A DNA stretch of 64,000 nucleotides from Arabidopsis thaliana (GCF_000001735.4 NC_003070.9:6758001-6822000), one strand, 5' to 3'; positions 37,321 through 49,924 are shown, counted from the stretch's first letter. Made by a program: numbers and translations. Notes: a model not told the origin generated them from the sequence alone.

Positions 37321-37673
37321 TGATTTGAAAATTTTGTAGATACAAATGTGTTCTCTTTAAAACCATTATAGTACAAAACCTCTTAATCGCGAACCAAATT
37401 ACTTGCATAAAATAAAACATTTTTGATTTGAAAATTTTGTGGATACAAATGTGTTCTCTTTAAAACCATTATAGTACAAAACCTCTTAATCGCGAACCAA
37501 ATTACTTGCATAAAATAAAACATTTTTGATTTGAAAATTTTGTGGATACAAATGTGTTCTCTTTAAAACCATTATAGTACAAAACCTCTTAATCGCGAAC
37601 CAAATTACTTGCATAAAATAAAACATTTTTGATTTGAAAATTTTGTGGATACAAATGTGTTCTCTTTAAAACC
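37321..37673. repeat. 103-bp tandem repeat, 3.4 copies
   Basis: Units begin at 37321, 37424 and 37527, with a partial unit from 37630 to about 37673. Units 2 and 3 look identical; unit 1 differs by a single base (gtagat against gtggat). Each carries tgatttgaaaattttgt, acaaatgtgttctctttaaa, cctcttaatcgcgaaccaaa and ttacttgcataaaataaaac. Near-perfect identity implies recent amplification. No ORF or terminal repeats are seen. Confidence 0.95.
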
Positions 37674-38510
37674 CTTCTACATATTTTTATTGTGGTTGAA
37701 AAAGACAGTCGCTATCATATTCTTTAAGTCCGGTTTAAATTTGATAGAGTGGTTTAAACCAAATAAATAAGTGATAGAGACTCATCATGATGACCTAATT
37801 GCTAAATATTGTTTTGTCAAATCCTATTGTACTATTTGAAGATTCGATTCACATTATTTCACTAGTTAGTTGAGCCTAATTCAAAGTTTGCAACTCATAT
37901 AGTAAAAAAGAAAGCGATATTTTGTGGCATTGTAGTACATGAATCCTCATTTTTAGAGAAGATTGTATCATTGGACAGGTAAAAGGGAGAACAAACTGTA
38001 CTTGGAACTTGTGACGAGTCCTTTGTTTGGTCGTATAAACATGTGGATGGTCGATGAGTCCCCTTTCCTCTAACATGCAAGACCATCTTTTATATATCTA
38101 TTTCTGACATCAAACTATACATTATACAATTCATGTCACCACTCAGATTTGATATTTTTGATCATTCTTTTTTCTTTTTTTACTTTTGAACCTCCAATAC
38201 AGAATCCAATGTCCCAAACACCAATTAATCACACTATCCAATAGTATCAAACAAATTCAACAAAAAAGAGATGAAATTGAAATCTCATTGCAAGTTTTTT
38301 TCTTATATTTATATACATTAGGTTTCAACAGAGATATTTGCTTTCAGACCTACTTGTGTCAATGTTCATGGTTTTTAATCAGATCCCTGAACAAGCAATA
38401 TTTGCTAATTACCTCCCAAGCTTGAGTTCTTCACCAGCAGAACTTCTTTCTCTGCATCATCTTCCCAACATTAGTACATACTTACCGACTTATAAGGACA
38501 GCAAAACTAG

Positions 38511-41500
38511 CTACGAAAGGAGACTAACCCGGCACTTAGCTTCCTTTTGCCGGTCTATGTAACCCAAAAGTTCTTCTTGCCTTATTAAAGCCTCATGTAA
38601 TGCCTGCTCATCAACACCGATATTCGGTTATTACAAGGTTCATAATGACTCATTATCAATATCATTCAGGGTTTAAAATCATATCATAGATTTTTAAACC
38701 TTCTTCGTGGTGATGAGCTCTGCTTCTAGTGCATCCACACGATATACAGCAGCATTCAGCAACTCCTCTTTCTCGTGAGGCATCTCGGATTTCCTTGAGT
38801 GAAGATTTTCTATCTGTTTCTCAAGATCGCCTAGTCTGCTTAAAACAGAGGAAATGATAACTCTTTCAGTGATAGTTGAACGAGGAGGCGAAGGAGGACG
38901 AGATTCCCTTGCAATTCGTTCATCACACAGCTCAGCTCTAACGCTTGAAGAATGCAACTGTGAGTGTTCTTTAGTCTGTGGCAGAGCCAGAGACGCAAGG
39001 AGTGTGAAAAAGCTTATGAAGAACGCAGTTAGCCAACTCCAGATATGACGAACCGATCCTATTTTTCCCAAACTTGATGTATATTGCGGACCTGCAAACA
39101 CATTCCATTATATTATTACATGCTATTTTAGGTCTGCAACCTTCAGAGATGCATTTCAATTGAGTAATTGTCCGATTTTCGCAGGTCTTGTCTTACCTTC
39201 GGAAGCATTTGGCATCTCTTGGAGCTGCCAAGCAACATCCACAACTTTGTCCACCATTGGTACACATTCTTCATACTCAGATAAAACAGTAGGACTTATG
39301 TTACCATTGGCCTTGATTTAAAATAAACATAGTAGCATATATCAGGTCCTATATAAGAACTAAAAACTTCTCTGTTGTTTATGTCACTTTTCTACATGAG
39401 AACACTTACATATTCAGAAACAGGAGTTAACTTGGGTACATGATTGTTCGTATTTGTTTTCGGTGAAGCCATCTCTTCCAATTCAGACCCTGACTTTGCT
39501 GTTGAGGTGTCACTAACTTTCAACTGAGCCAAGAGAGGATATCTATTAGTGTCTGATTCACCAAACAAAAAATAAAGAAAAAGAAAACGTATGTTCCAAA
39601 TACCAAAAAACCTTACCGAATAAGTTGGCTTATCCGATGAAGATATTTGGGAATCACTGCTTAGGAAAGCACCAGCATGCCTACAGAACGTCCCACCACT
39701 GCGGCCCATCTGCATGAACACTGAGAAATCATTAGCTGAATCCTGTATAGTTAGGTTTAACATCAGTATAACAGAAACATAACGAACAATAAGATGTGGA
39801 GTATGAAGACACAAGCACTCCACCTTTAGTATCTCAGAGTCTTTCCAGGGCCCTTTATCAGATCTCATACAACCTCCCTGATCTGCACAAGTGCAAGTAC
39901 CACCGAAAAAATCTGGCAGCTGGCTGAACAAGTTCCAAATATAGTCAGAGTTTTAATTATATTCTGGAGATATGATAAGAAAAAAAAAACAGTTAAGGAC
40001 TCAAAACTCATACCTTGCATCAATCATCTCAAGTAATTTGTTCTGGTACTTGTTCCCAAGGACCTATTCAGATCACATTAATACAGTTTAGTTCTATACA
40101 ATAAAGTGTAAAAATGGATGCATAAAAACCACGGCTAAGTTACATGTATTTTGGAGACAGTCTTTGGATCAAGAAACGATTTCACCGTGCCCCAAAGTAG
40201 CTTAAAACCAGAACCGGCATTGATGATAAACATACGGTGAAGTGTCTGCACATGTCATATCACATATTATCAAACAATGCTCAGAAACAGGTTTTGCTAA
40301 TAAATATCATTGGCAGCCGACAATACCTCAGGGTAGTTATCACTATCAATCTTTTGCAACTGGATTATAAGATCCCGAGCAGTTTTAGTGAAATTTTTCA
40401 AGCCCTGGAAATACATTTAGAAGATTCAGTAAGCCTAAAGGAAACCGCACAAGAGAACGGTTCCACAATCTAGTTTTTTTAAAAATCAACATGTATACCA
40501 GGCCTTGGACATCTAGGATTGTTGTACTGGAGTCAATGTGTCTCTTAGCAGCAATGCAGCAAGCAGGAAACTTGACAGTGATAGTCTTCTCAAACTCTTT
40601 AACATGATACCTCAGGTACCTTTCCAATGTAGTGACTTGCATGAGTTTGCTTGCGTCGACTTTTCCTAATCTTTCGATGTAAACAGGTCTTCCTTCCTTA
40701 TCAACACCATGATATCCCTGAGGGTAGTACCTGAGAACCTCATCCAACTCAGGAAACTCAAAGTCCTGGAGTGAAGAACTCAGTCAGCAACTCTCTAAGG
40801 CCGTTGTAACAAATAATATTTTGCACAACACACGAAAGTAACTAACTGTATACCTCCAAGATTGTGTCTGTGCCAAAATCCCTTCTCCATTGGATCATGT
40901 TAGTCCACATTAACTTTGCTTTTCCTAGATCAAATTTCCTAGCGAAGAGGAATCTGCATAAAGAAGAAAAATCATGAAACAAACAATGTTCTCTCTCTAC
41001 TTCATATCGAATAATACTTGAGCATGTGATGAAACATATGAATGATCTCCAAAACATAAGACATGGAATTAGTACACAAGATTGTTATAAACATTGACCT
41101 CAACATGATGTGATAATCATCAAGGTTTGGAGGCAGTAAATGATCAGAGATAAGTGATTGTCGGAATTCAGAGACATATCTTAATTCTTCAGCATCATGT
41201 ATGTCTTCAAAGGTAAGCGAAAGAGTCCGGTCAATGCTTCTGCTCCCTCTCCTCTTCAGGGAATGTCTGAATTTGCTTTTGGATGATTTCTTCTTAAGAA
41301 TTCCACCAATTCTAGTTTTCTTCTCATCCTCCGAAACTTCGAAATCTGACTTCTTTTCTCTTTTCTCACCATTGTTGGAGAAACCTGAGAGAAGACAAAC
41401 AGAAAAAAATAGTCAAAACATCATAACGTAATCTTCGGGTAGAAACCTATATTATGGAAGTAACTGTAGAACCCTAGAGAAATTTCCAAAATTGAAGACT

Positions 41501-41537
41501 TACATGGGCTTGTGAATCGATCTAGGGGACCCGACAT
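38511..41537 (-). CDS. SFH4: SFH4, Sec14-like phosphatidylinositol transfer protein with nodulin-type tail
   Basis: Thirteen exons run from 41537 to 38511: 41537-41504, 41384-41099, 40953-40854, 40765-40499, 40404-40327, 40245-40144, 40063-40014, 39923-39824, 39709-39617, 39523-39410, 39311-39197, 39091-38700 and 38603-38511. They give 607 aa, or 618 if exon 9 uses the acceptor at 39742. A basic N-terminus precedes CRAL-TRIO-N ([18 protein letters not shown]) and the Sec14 lipid pocket ([46 protein letters not shown]). The C-terminus has a hydrophobic stretch ([18 protein letters not shown]) and a coiled coil, as in the Sec14-nodulin class of AtSFH proteins. These move phosphatidylinositol and phosphatidylcholine and help organise phosphoinositides in polarised growth. 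The locus is At1g19650; the symbol is from memory. Confidence 0.9.
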
Positions 41538-42360
41538 TGAGAAGAATCAATCGAACTTGATACTCCAAAAAAATCGAAACTTTAGAATTTGGAAAATCTG
41601 AAACTGAAATTGAAGGAAAGGGGTATATGAAGAAGTAACTGTGAGCGATTTATTGATTCGTTTCGTTATGCGAATGTGAAATAAATGTTGGCTACTAATT
41701 TTCACGGCGGCCGGAAAATCAGAGCCATAAATGTTGAAGATTCGACTTTTTTTTTTTCGTCTGCCTCTTCGTTTTTTTTGGTTACTTATTATTGCCATCA
41801 AGACACGTGGCGGTTAGTTATCATGTGAACGCTCTTGGCGGGAACTCGCTTCCAGTTATTACGTCACACGTTAATTCGGTTTTTCTAGTTCAGAGACAAT
41901 TAGAGGAGTTTTTATTTTATTTTCTTCTATGACTTTCTAATGAATTATGTAGTTTGTTTATATAATGTGGTAAGGACAAGTGACAGTAACTATAGACAAA
42001 TGTAATTGAGAAAGCGTAGGCTTACCATATATTATTACAGAAGATTAATGTATATGTACACATCACATCACCATCACGCTACAATTATAAAATAACATTT
42101 TTATTTTGTCCGTTCCTTGAGAATCAACTACGTGCACAAGTGTCGATAGAGAAAAGTATATCTCATACGAGAGAGATATTTTTCTTCATGATCACAACTT
42201 CTGGCAAATGGCAATGGCTTCTTTATTATTTACATAAATTATGTATTAAAAACACTCCCGTCTGCGAGCTGCATTAAGAAAAAACAGAGCAAAACTTACT
42301 CATTTTGTTTTTGTGTATAGTCCATTGGATTGGATGAGCCGTTAAAAGAAATTATACCTG
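41538..42360. other. SFH4 promoter and BBD2 3' flank
   Basis: AT-rich DNA with a G-box core (CACGTG at 41804-41809) about 270 bases upstream of the SFH4 ATG. The minus-strand ORF at 41547-41801 is leader and promoter, not a gene. Confidence 0.55.
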
Positions 42361-44240
42361 TCATGTGTATTTCCTTAATTTGCGTTTTGCCTGAAACTTG
42401 CCAAGCTTGTCTCTCCACTCAGCTACAAAAGCAAAACCAAACAAGATATTCAACATTGGTTCTTCTTGACACAAGAACCTAAGAAAATTCTAGTAGTTGA
42501 TCAGGACCAAGATCACTACCAAATAGGGAGGGTGAGAGAGACTAAGCTTACCGGCTTCATCATACCGTTCTTCATCAACAGCTTGCATCATGTTCCTTAC
42601 TAGATCGAACTCTTTTGTATCAAAACAAGGCTGACCATTTGGCCTACACAAGGAAAACATAATGTTTTTAAGTTTTGTAATTTTCAAATTCGCCAGCAAA
42701 GGGTTTCAGATGACTAAATTCACAAGCGTTACCGGTCTAGTTCAGTAAACAATAAACCATCAGAAGCAGGTGTTTGCTTTGATAGCTTTCCGGAATCGAT
42801 GACTCTCATTCCATCACTATAAGCTAGATACTTGTTGACTTGAATAGGTACCTAAAGAGTGAGGATTAAAACCATTTTTCATAGTGATCACGTAGTTTGT
42901 ATCCGGTTAAGATGATCTCATGGAGAGGCCTCTGTGTGACTGTGCCCCTAGAAAAGAAAGAATTGAGCATATGGTAATATAACTATACCTTGCATCTAAC
43001 AGCTATATTAATTGCATCAGAAGGACGAAGATCGAAGCTGACACAATCCGACTTATCCCCCACCTGCAATTCCATTCATAGCAGATTTAGTAAAAGTTTA
43101 AAACAGATGGAAGTGAGATACTAGTAATGGATAACGAGTTTCGGGACAACTTTTTGAAAAAATGAATGGAAGATGCATTTCTATGCCAGAAGTTACAAAC
43201 CTTTGAAAGGTATAACTCTGCGAAATATGCCTCGTGAACTCTTGTGGTAACTCTAACAAGCCTAACCTGCAGAAAAAGTTGGTGTTTGGTAACGTTACTC
43301 ACATAAGAATTTGTATTGCTAAAGGGAAAATAACAGGATAGAGAAAACAGAAAAACCGAAAGGCGTACCTCATAACCCATTTTGTCTACCATGTCCTTCA
43401 CCACTTGATACATAGTGGGCCTTGCCTACAAGCAGTAACCAAAAAAAATCCATAAACCCTCTCTTCACAACTCTTGACTGATTCAAACAGAAGCATAACG
43501 CAAAGAATAACAGAAGCCCTACTATTTGAACATTTGTCATTGCTGCCATAAGTAACACACTAGGCATCTCCACTGCAATAAACAAAAAACAAAGAAAGGA
43601 GATTCAAAACACAAGGCAAATTGGAAATCTCAACACACATAAACAAAAGAATGAGTTTTGATATCACATACAGACGATAATGGGGAGAAGAAGACCAGTT
43701 CCATCTTCCATTTTCAGCACAATTGCAGAATGTGGAGCATAATTTGGAAGATTCCCTCCTTGAGGATTATTGTGGACACATCGAAGTTGCCTCCCATCCT
43801 TCATCTTCACCATGAAACCATCTGGTCCACTTTTTACCTCAACTTATATACAAAACCAACAAGAGAACATCGATGATTAGAATCAAAACACAAGAAGAAT
43901 AGAGAGAACTAATGGTATAAATACAGATTTAACCAGGATTACCAGCTTCCAATACACTAGACTTGACATAATCCTCATCGTTCTCGTTGAAATTCTCTGC
44001 TGTGCTTCCGGTACCATCAGAGTGCGAGCTGAAAAGACATTTGATACTCTTATACCTCCGAAGATGCAGACGAAGATTCACTGTAGCAGCCTGAGACTTG
44101 TCATTTTTGGTCTGGTTACCCCAGAATTGTTTTCTGAGACTCCTAGTTTTCGAAACAGAGCAGTTGACAAGTAAAGCAGAGACACCCAATTGTCTGGGAC
44201 GAACACTAGGGCAAACAACCGGTGCTTGAAGCGACCTCAT
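42361..44240 (-). CDS. BBD2: BBD2, bifunctional nuclease in basal defence
   Basis: Nine coding exons (44240-43943, 43842-43672, 43572-43523, 43425-43369, 43266-43201, 43063-42989, 42851-42733, 42643-42552, 42422-42361) give 329 aa. Residues about 120-265 form the bifunctional nuclease (BFN/DUF151) domain, including LPIIVLEMPSVLLMAAMTNV and FDLRPSDAINIAVR. The C-terminal 35 residues are a UVR motif (AVDEERYDEAAEWRDKLG). It is the partner of BBD1 (At1g75380); BBD proteins have RNase/DNase activity and affect basal resistance. The start at MRSLQAPVVC was chosen by comparison with BBD1; an upstream in-frame ATG (44276) may be part of a 5' UTR intron whose donor is near 44561. The locus is At1g19660. 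Confidence 0.94.
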
Positions 44241-45795
44241 CTTCACTCTTTTGATGCAGAACCCAGAAACATTCAAGTGTCAAAATTAAAACTTTTAGTA
44301 TCCAACATCACCCCATCTCTTAACCCTAACTCGGTTCACAAAATCACAAAACTACTTTACTTGCAAGAGAAATAACTGATCACCACACAAATACAATAGC
44401 TAAAAAGGTCGGGAAAAAAACAAAACATGTTGATCAAAACAAGTGAAAACTATAGTTTATATTATATCACCTAGTAGCTAAATTGACCACGTAATCACAT
44501 AAAATCTGATGAATCTCTACAATCACCTATGATAGAAATACAAGAAAGAGTGAAACTTTACCGAAAATTTTCGTAAGATTCGATTGGATAGATCAACAGA
44601 GGAACTAAAGGAAGAATCCCACACAGACAGATCAACAAAGAGCAGAGAGAGAGGAAAAAATAGAATCTGTGACTCTGTCAATTTTATCGACTCATGTTTG
44701 TTTCAATGACGAATATACCCTTTCACCAATATCTTGCATTTGATTAATGGTCGTGGTGAAGGGATAAAAATGAGAATTCAGTGTCTAGCCGTGATGACGT
44801 GAACCGTTAACTCGTGGAAAACTGACAAGTCATCAAGTAACAGTCACCGATTAAATTAAGCCTAATGGACGCCACGTGTACGGCGCCTGTGTCAGGGATG
44901 GTTATGGATAAGGTGGTTTTTTTCTTTTTTTCTTTTTGTAATGTTTGGATGTGACTTTAGTGGGATGTGTGGGAAACTGTTTTATCTACTTTGAAAGTAA
45001 ATGACCAATATGGGCCTAGGCCCATTTAAATATCTACCGGTCCAAGCTTTATGACTCGATCCTTTTCGGCTCATCTCAATTCCTTTCTTCAGCAGGTCAG
45101 CTGGTGGTTATAACTAACAATCTTTCGTATATACTAACAATTATAACAAACACACGTGGAACTCGAGAGTAAAATAACCACCACATACACAAGAGTCACG
45201 AGACTCACGACGCACCTTTCGTATACAGACAATCTTAGGACCATTTGCCTACAATAAAACCTTAAATGTGGTTTTGTCTCCATTTTGCTGTATCGTTGTC
45301 GTAGTGCAGGCCCAAATTAATTTGTCATTGTTGACTTGTTTGTAGAGTTTGGAGCTCTCATTAAATGTTGTAGTGCAGGAGCAAATTTTTCCTTTCTCCT
45401 TACGAAAATAAGATCGAAATTGCGATATGTTACAAATACCATTAACTTTAGAATACAACAAGAAAGTTTGAATAAGGGTATGTTACAAAGATATAGAGTT
45501 TGTGACGGAGTTAAACCAAATTACATGAATCATTGCAACGAAGTTGAAAAGCTTGGTCACATTTCATTATATAAGAATTATATAGAGAATTATATAGCTA
45601 TTTAAATGTGTTTAGGTTTTAGTATAAGAAGAAGCTGTAAAGTTTTGGGGTAAAACTATAACAAATGTTTTGATCGAGTTTAATAAAAATACACATGCAA
45701 CTTAGGACATGAACAATAGCTAGCTTGGAGCTAGAAAACATTGATAGGTTTTTCAAATATTCAAGACCCCTCTGATAATAGTACATAACACAAAT
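44241..45795. other. BBD2 upstream region and CLH1 3' flank
   Basis: No gene. There are G-box cores CACGTG at 44873-44878 and 45153-45158, and a perfect 14-bp palindrome tgggcctaggccca (two overlapping site II motifs) at 45011-45024. The ORF at 45336-45605 has no family features. Confidence 0.6.
45011..45024. promoter_or_regulatory. Palindromic site II pair
   Basis: tgggcctaggccca is a perfect palindrome containing TGGGCC on both strands, about 770 bases upstream of the BBD2 ATG and about 320 upstream of its apparent leader. A TCP-type binding role is inferred only. Confidence 0.4.
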
Positions 45796-46923
45796 CTAGA
45801 CGAAGATACCAGAAGCTTCTTCCAACTCAGGTGAAGGATCAAGCTTGGCCGGAGAAACGGAAGGATCCTTCACAATCAATCGAATCTCCGCTTTTTCACC
45901 CCACAAACTATACTTGAGAAACGCAACCACAATTCCACCTACAAAGCTCCTCATCTCAGACTTTTTTCTTTGCCCATTCTTACACATACAACCGGCCATA
46001 AACCCAACAAAACCGGGCAAATCATCGTCCAACATATCCATATGTCCGTAATCCGCAGCCACGAAATGGGCTTTCGTCGCCTTACACTCTTTGTAAAACT
46101 CCTCATGGTTTAAGTCCGTTGGTGCGCATGGTGGCATCACGTTGTTCCACTTCGGTCCGAGTCCGGTTCCCACCACTGCAACCGGTATGTCCAGCTCGAA
46201 AGATTCCGGTTTATACGTTAAGATATGCGGATCGGTTCTAATGTATTTGTTAGTTCCTGCGACTGGATCAATTCCTATTAGAGCTGAAAACGTGATGGAT
46301 GGGTCTAATGTTGCGGCATGGCCTAGCGCAACCGCAAACGCCGTTTTCCCACCGCGGCTGTGGCCCACGAGTGAGGTGTATTTTCCATTAGCATTTACCG
46401 AAGTTGGTAGGTGAGCTTTGAGGTTTTCCGATGCCCAGTTTATCACACTTCCAGCATCGTCCACTTCCACTTGCCCTCCCGGCGGCAATAATTTGCACAA
46501 CTGTCATTCAAGAATATAAAATTAACTTATATCTTTTCACGTAACAATCAATCTCAATTAATGTACATTTTGTTTTACATGTTACATGTTACATACCGTA
46601 AGTTATCCTTTTAAATGATTCATAATTATTTTTTGTATAGTTAAATTATGTACCTGTGGGGCTACAAGAATGTAACCATGCGAAGCGATGTGGTTAAGAA
46701 CGTCAGAGTAGAAGTAGTTGCGAAGATAAAAGCCATGGAAGAATAAAACGACGGGATAAGTTCCGGCGACTGTTGGACAGGTGATTCTCACCGGTTTTGG
46801 CGGTGCTGTTGAATCATTTTCCACCGGATCCACCGGTATCTCGGTTGTCGGGAGGCTGCCTATCTCAAAAGCCGCCGGAGTTACCACAGAGGAAAACGTT
46901 GGACTGTCCTCTATCGCCGCCAT
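45796..46923 (-). CDS. CLH1: CLH1, chlorophyllase 1
   Basis: Two exons, 46923-46654 and 46500-45796, encode 324 aa. The enzyme hydrolyses the phytyl ester of chlorophyll to give chlorophyllide. The alpha/beta-hydrolase fold shows FFHGF (oxyanion region, about residue 62) and the nucleophile elbow GHSRGG with Ser at about residue 138. Asp (FSALIGIDPVAG) and His (AADYGHMDMLDD) fill the triad positions. No clear chloroplast transit peptide is present, consistent with reports placing CLH1 outside the plastid and acting on tissue damage. It matches At1g19670 (CORI1), known for induction by coronatine and methyl jasmonate. A TATA box (tataaata on the minus strand) lies at 47000-47008, about 80 bases before the ATG. 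Confidence 0.96.
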
Positions 46924-47908
46924 TTGTATTAAACTAGATAATTAAAGAGTTGTGTTGAAGATTTATGTATGAATCCTTCGAACTTTAGCTAGTTGTTTTG
47001 TATTTATAGGGGGAGAATGTTGATTTTTCTTATCCGATTCATTATAATTCTGTGGTTCTCTCGGCTTCTCATCGTAGTTATAACAAAATGAATTAAATAC
47101 TTTCGAAAACGATAAATGCATGGGCTGCGTAAACAAAAGAGCATGTGTTGATTCAAATTATTACAAGTTAGTTGGTATACAATTACTCCATGCATTTATC
47201 ATTTTCGGAGTACAATTTAATTCGTTTCCCGAAAACGATGTGTCCATAAACACATACCAAGACTTACTAAGTACTACTAAAAAATATAATCAAATTGCAT
47301 TAGGAAACATATTGTTATGTTTGTTAAAAAAAACATTTTGTTATGTTTGTTCAGTAAAAAAAAAAAAAAAATTGTTATGTAAAAAAAAAAGAAACAAATT
47401 GACCAAAAAAGTAAAATTTGACCAAAAACAAATAGTAGCACAAGAAAAACAGAGAACAGAAAAAGAAGAGAGGAAGGGTGACGTGGCACAATTTCCCTGC
47501 GACGCACCCAACCTCCGTCTCTCTCTCTCTCAGATCGGCGGCCATCTCCGTCGAGTAATTGAAATCTCTCTCAGCCGTTGGATTCGAATTCCGCCGCATC
47601 TTCATATACCTCGTTTCAATCCTGCGGAACCCTAGTTGCTCTGGTGAGTCCCTGGTGAACCCCCGGATTTTAGAATCATCTATTGTATTTACTTTAATTC
47701 CGTTCCATTGATGATTTCTGCGTTAGATTTTGAGGTCTCTGCCTTCACCTCTATGTATTATAATGGCTCTGATTCGAAGTTCACATTCTGTTTGTTTATA
47801 TGCAGAATTGTGGTTTGCTACTGTGATAAGTTCTTCAGTGGTAGATTAGGAAGCACCACCAATGGAGATTGTGTAAGACATATTCATTACAGCTCTCTTT
47901 TAAGGATT
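46924..47908. promoter_or_regulatory. Divergent CLH1/RING promoter and RING 5' UTR
   Basis: Contains the CLH1 TATA at about 47000, A-rich stretches at 47356-47390, a CT-rich initiator tract at about 47518-47533, and the 5' UTR of the RING gene with an intron from 47644 (ctg|gtgagt) to 47805 (tgcag). The plus ORF at 47120-47635 is not supported. Confidence 0.6.
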
Positions 47909-49682
47909 ATGGGGTCTGTTTGCTGTGTGGCTGCAAAGGACAGAAATGTTCCCAGTGGAGCTATTGATAATTCAGTGTGTTCACCATCGTGGAGTTTTCG
48001 ACGGGACAACAGGAGGCGTGTAGCTGATGAGATTAAAGATTCATCTAATCATAATGTTGGGAGTAGAGGTATTGACATCGATAAGTTGTCGTTAGGCTTA
48101 GAGAGAGGACCTCCGTCATCTGAAACTGGGGGTTTAGCTACTCTTGGCTCTCAGAAATCCGCAGACTCAGAGATGGGCACAGCTTCGATGGTTACAGCTC
48201 CTTTAGCGGGTACAAGTTTGGCGATTCGATCTCCTTCAGGTATGTTCGTTCAAACACTTTTTTTGTGGGGAAAGTGTAGAACTTTCAGTTTCATTGTTTG
48301 GGAATATACTGTTGAGTCGATTTTAGTTCCTTCGTGGATGTTCTTTTCCAGTCTACTCAATCCAGTCAAAGGGGTAACAACATTTATTTGGTAGGATTAG
48401 ATCGAGAGACATTTCATTTTTTGGTAGAGATCATTTCAGCTTTATTTTCTTACTGTAATGAAGGATTTTTTTCCTGTCTCTCATGCATCTATTTTCTCTG
48501 GGCAGATGTATCCTTGGCAAGTCCTGTTCGTGTTGAGGTGAGATCATTACTTACTCCAATCAGAGTCTCTTTTCGTCCCTTCAGAGTCTCTTAACCCTCT
48601 CGTCTTTTAATTCTTCAGGTGAAGAATATAGTTGACTCATCAGATATTGTTTCATCAGTTTTACCAAATCCGTCAAGTTCCACCTCGGTCTCTGATCTTC
48701 CTTCAGCTCACACACATTCACTTCCTCCCAGATCAACTCCGTCTAGACGTGCTCGAGGTTCACCTGGGCAGCAGTTGTTTAGGCAGGTTTCTGATAGTCA
48801 AACTTTGGGATTGAAATCTCCCAATAATTACTCAACATCTGAAGGAAGGTCGTCCTTTGTGCTTTCGACCTGTAGTAATGACACTGCCACTGGGTCCCAT
48901 TTTGCTTCTTCTGAAGGTGGCTGGTCCATAAACGCCTTTTGTGAGCTCGTGGCTCAGTCTCAAAGGGAGAGATGGTCTTTTGATAATGAGCACTTAGGTT
49001 CCGGACGACGAAGACTAAGTGGGTGTAGTAGTAGCAGATTCTCATGCTCCCCTTCTGTTGATCAGCAGACTTGTGGGCGTTGCTCAAAGCTTTTAACTGA
49101 AAGGTCTCCAGTTGCCAGGTTTGACCTTCCAATTCCTGCTGTTCTAGCGTGCGGCCATGTTTACCATGCGGCATGCTTAGAGACAATGACAAATGAAACA
49201 GAGAAGTATGATCCTACGTGTCCCATATGCACAGAGACACAGGTTACTAAATTATCGAGGAAAGCTCTAAAAGCCGAGGCAGAATTGAAGGCAACGAGTT
49301 ACAAAAGGTGTAAGAACCGTGTGGTAGATAGTTATGTCCGCAGTGAATGTGAGGATCTTATGTTCCAGAATCTAGGGAAACGAGAAGGAAAAGGTCTGAA
49401 GATGGATCCTAGTTCGAATACCAAAGGCTCCACGTCTAAGTCTTTTATGAAATGGCACTTCGGTTCCGTCAGCACCAAGTGGAGTAAAGCCAGGGATTCT
49501 ACCTCGAAGAAGAGCTTTTGGTCCAGACATAGTAATAAAAGATTAAGTCATTCTTTTTCAAGCGTTGAGGTAAAATATCCATACGAGACTCAATATGTTC
49601 ACTTTCCATCTAAACAAAGTTAAGTTTCTCAACTGCTAACACTTCTTTTTCCGCATTTCAGGGCCTTAATCAGGCAACATGA
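47909..49682 (+). CDS. RING-type E3 ligase-like protein, N-myristoylation candidate
   Basis: Exons 47909-48239, 48506-48537, 48619-49569 and 49662-49682 give 444 aa. The start MGSVCCVAAKDR was chosen because Gly2 followed by Cys5-Cys6 is a myristoylation/palmitoylation pattern, so the protein may be membrane-tethered. A long Ser-rich region follows. A RING-like domain spans residues 273-325: CGRC, then ACGHVYHAAC, then CPIC, spacing typical of plant RING-H2/HC variants; these recruit E2 ubiquitin-conjugating enzymes. The last intron (49570-49661) gives the ending VEGLNQAT. If it is retained the frame continues to 49623 with a different tail of about 18 residues. The locus is At1g19680. Substrates are unknown. 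Confidence 0.88.
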
Positions 49683-49924
49683 CATAAAATAGGACTGGCT
49701 TTGGATTAGAGAAAAGCTCCCTTAAACATTTTGTATCCCTTTTTACTTTTATTCCATGTTTAAATGTCACATGGGGAAAATATGTGTACCAATGAAACAA
49801 ACTTGTCATTTTGTAGAATGCAGAAGAAACAAAAAAGGATAAACTAAAAATCTATCTTTACTAAAGAGTCCCTAATTCTCCACAGGAAAGATTCAGATCA
49901 GCGGAATTTAGTCCTGTGGTGTGC
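49683..49924. other. Convergent 3' ends
   Basis: Short interval between the RING gene (+) and the Rossmann protein (-); 3' UTR sequence only. Confidence 0.6.

Larger units (their letters stand above)
33709..38510. other. Gene-poor 4.8-kb region upstream of JMT
   Basis: No gene is supported. It contains a diverged tandem duplication at about 34790-35210, a 22-base direct repeat at 36271 and 36381, and a 103-bp tandem array at 37321-37673. Proximal bases are the JMT promoter; the last part is the SFH4 3' flank. The ORFs listed here are short and without family features. Confidence 0.6.

Noticed and set aside
37112-37420. 102-aa minus-strand ORF
   Set aside because: It overlaps the 103-bp tandem array, has no domain, and shows only AT-rich codons.
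45336-45605. 89-aa ORF between BBD2 and CLH1
   Set aside because: Contains a small internal repeat (ttgtagtgcaggc/ga) but no domain, and codon use is unlike neighbouring genes.
47120-47635. 171-aa plus-strand ORF upstream of the RING gene
   Set aside because: Covers the CLH1 promoter, A-rich tracts and the RING 5' UTR; composition is Lys-rich from poly-A.
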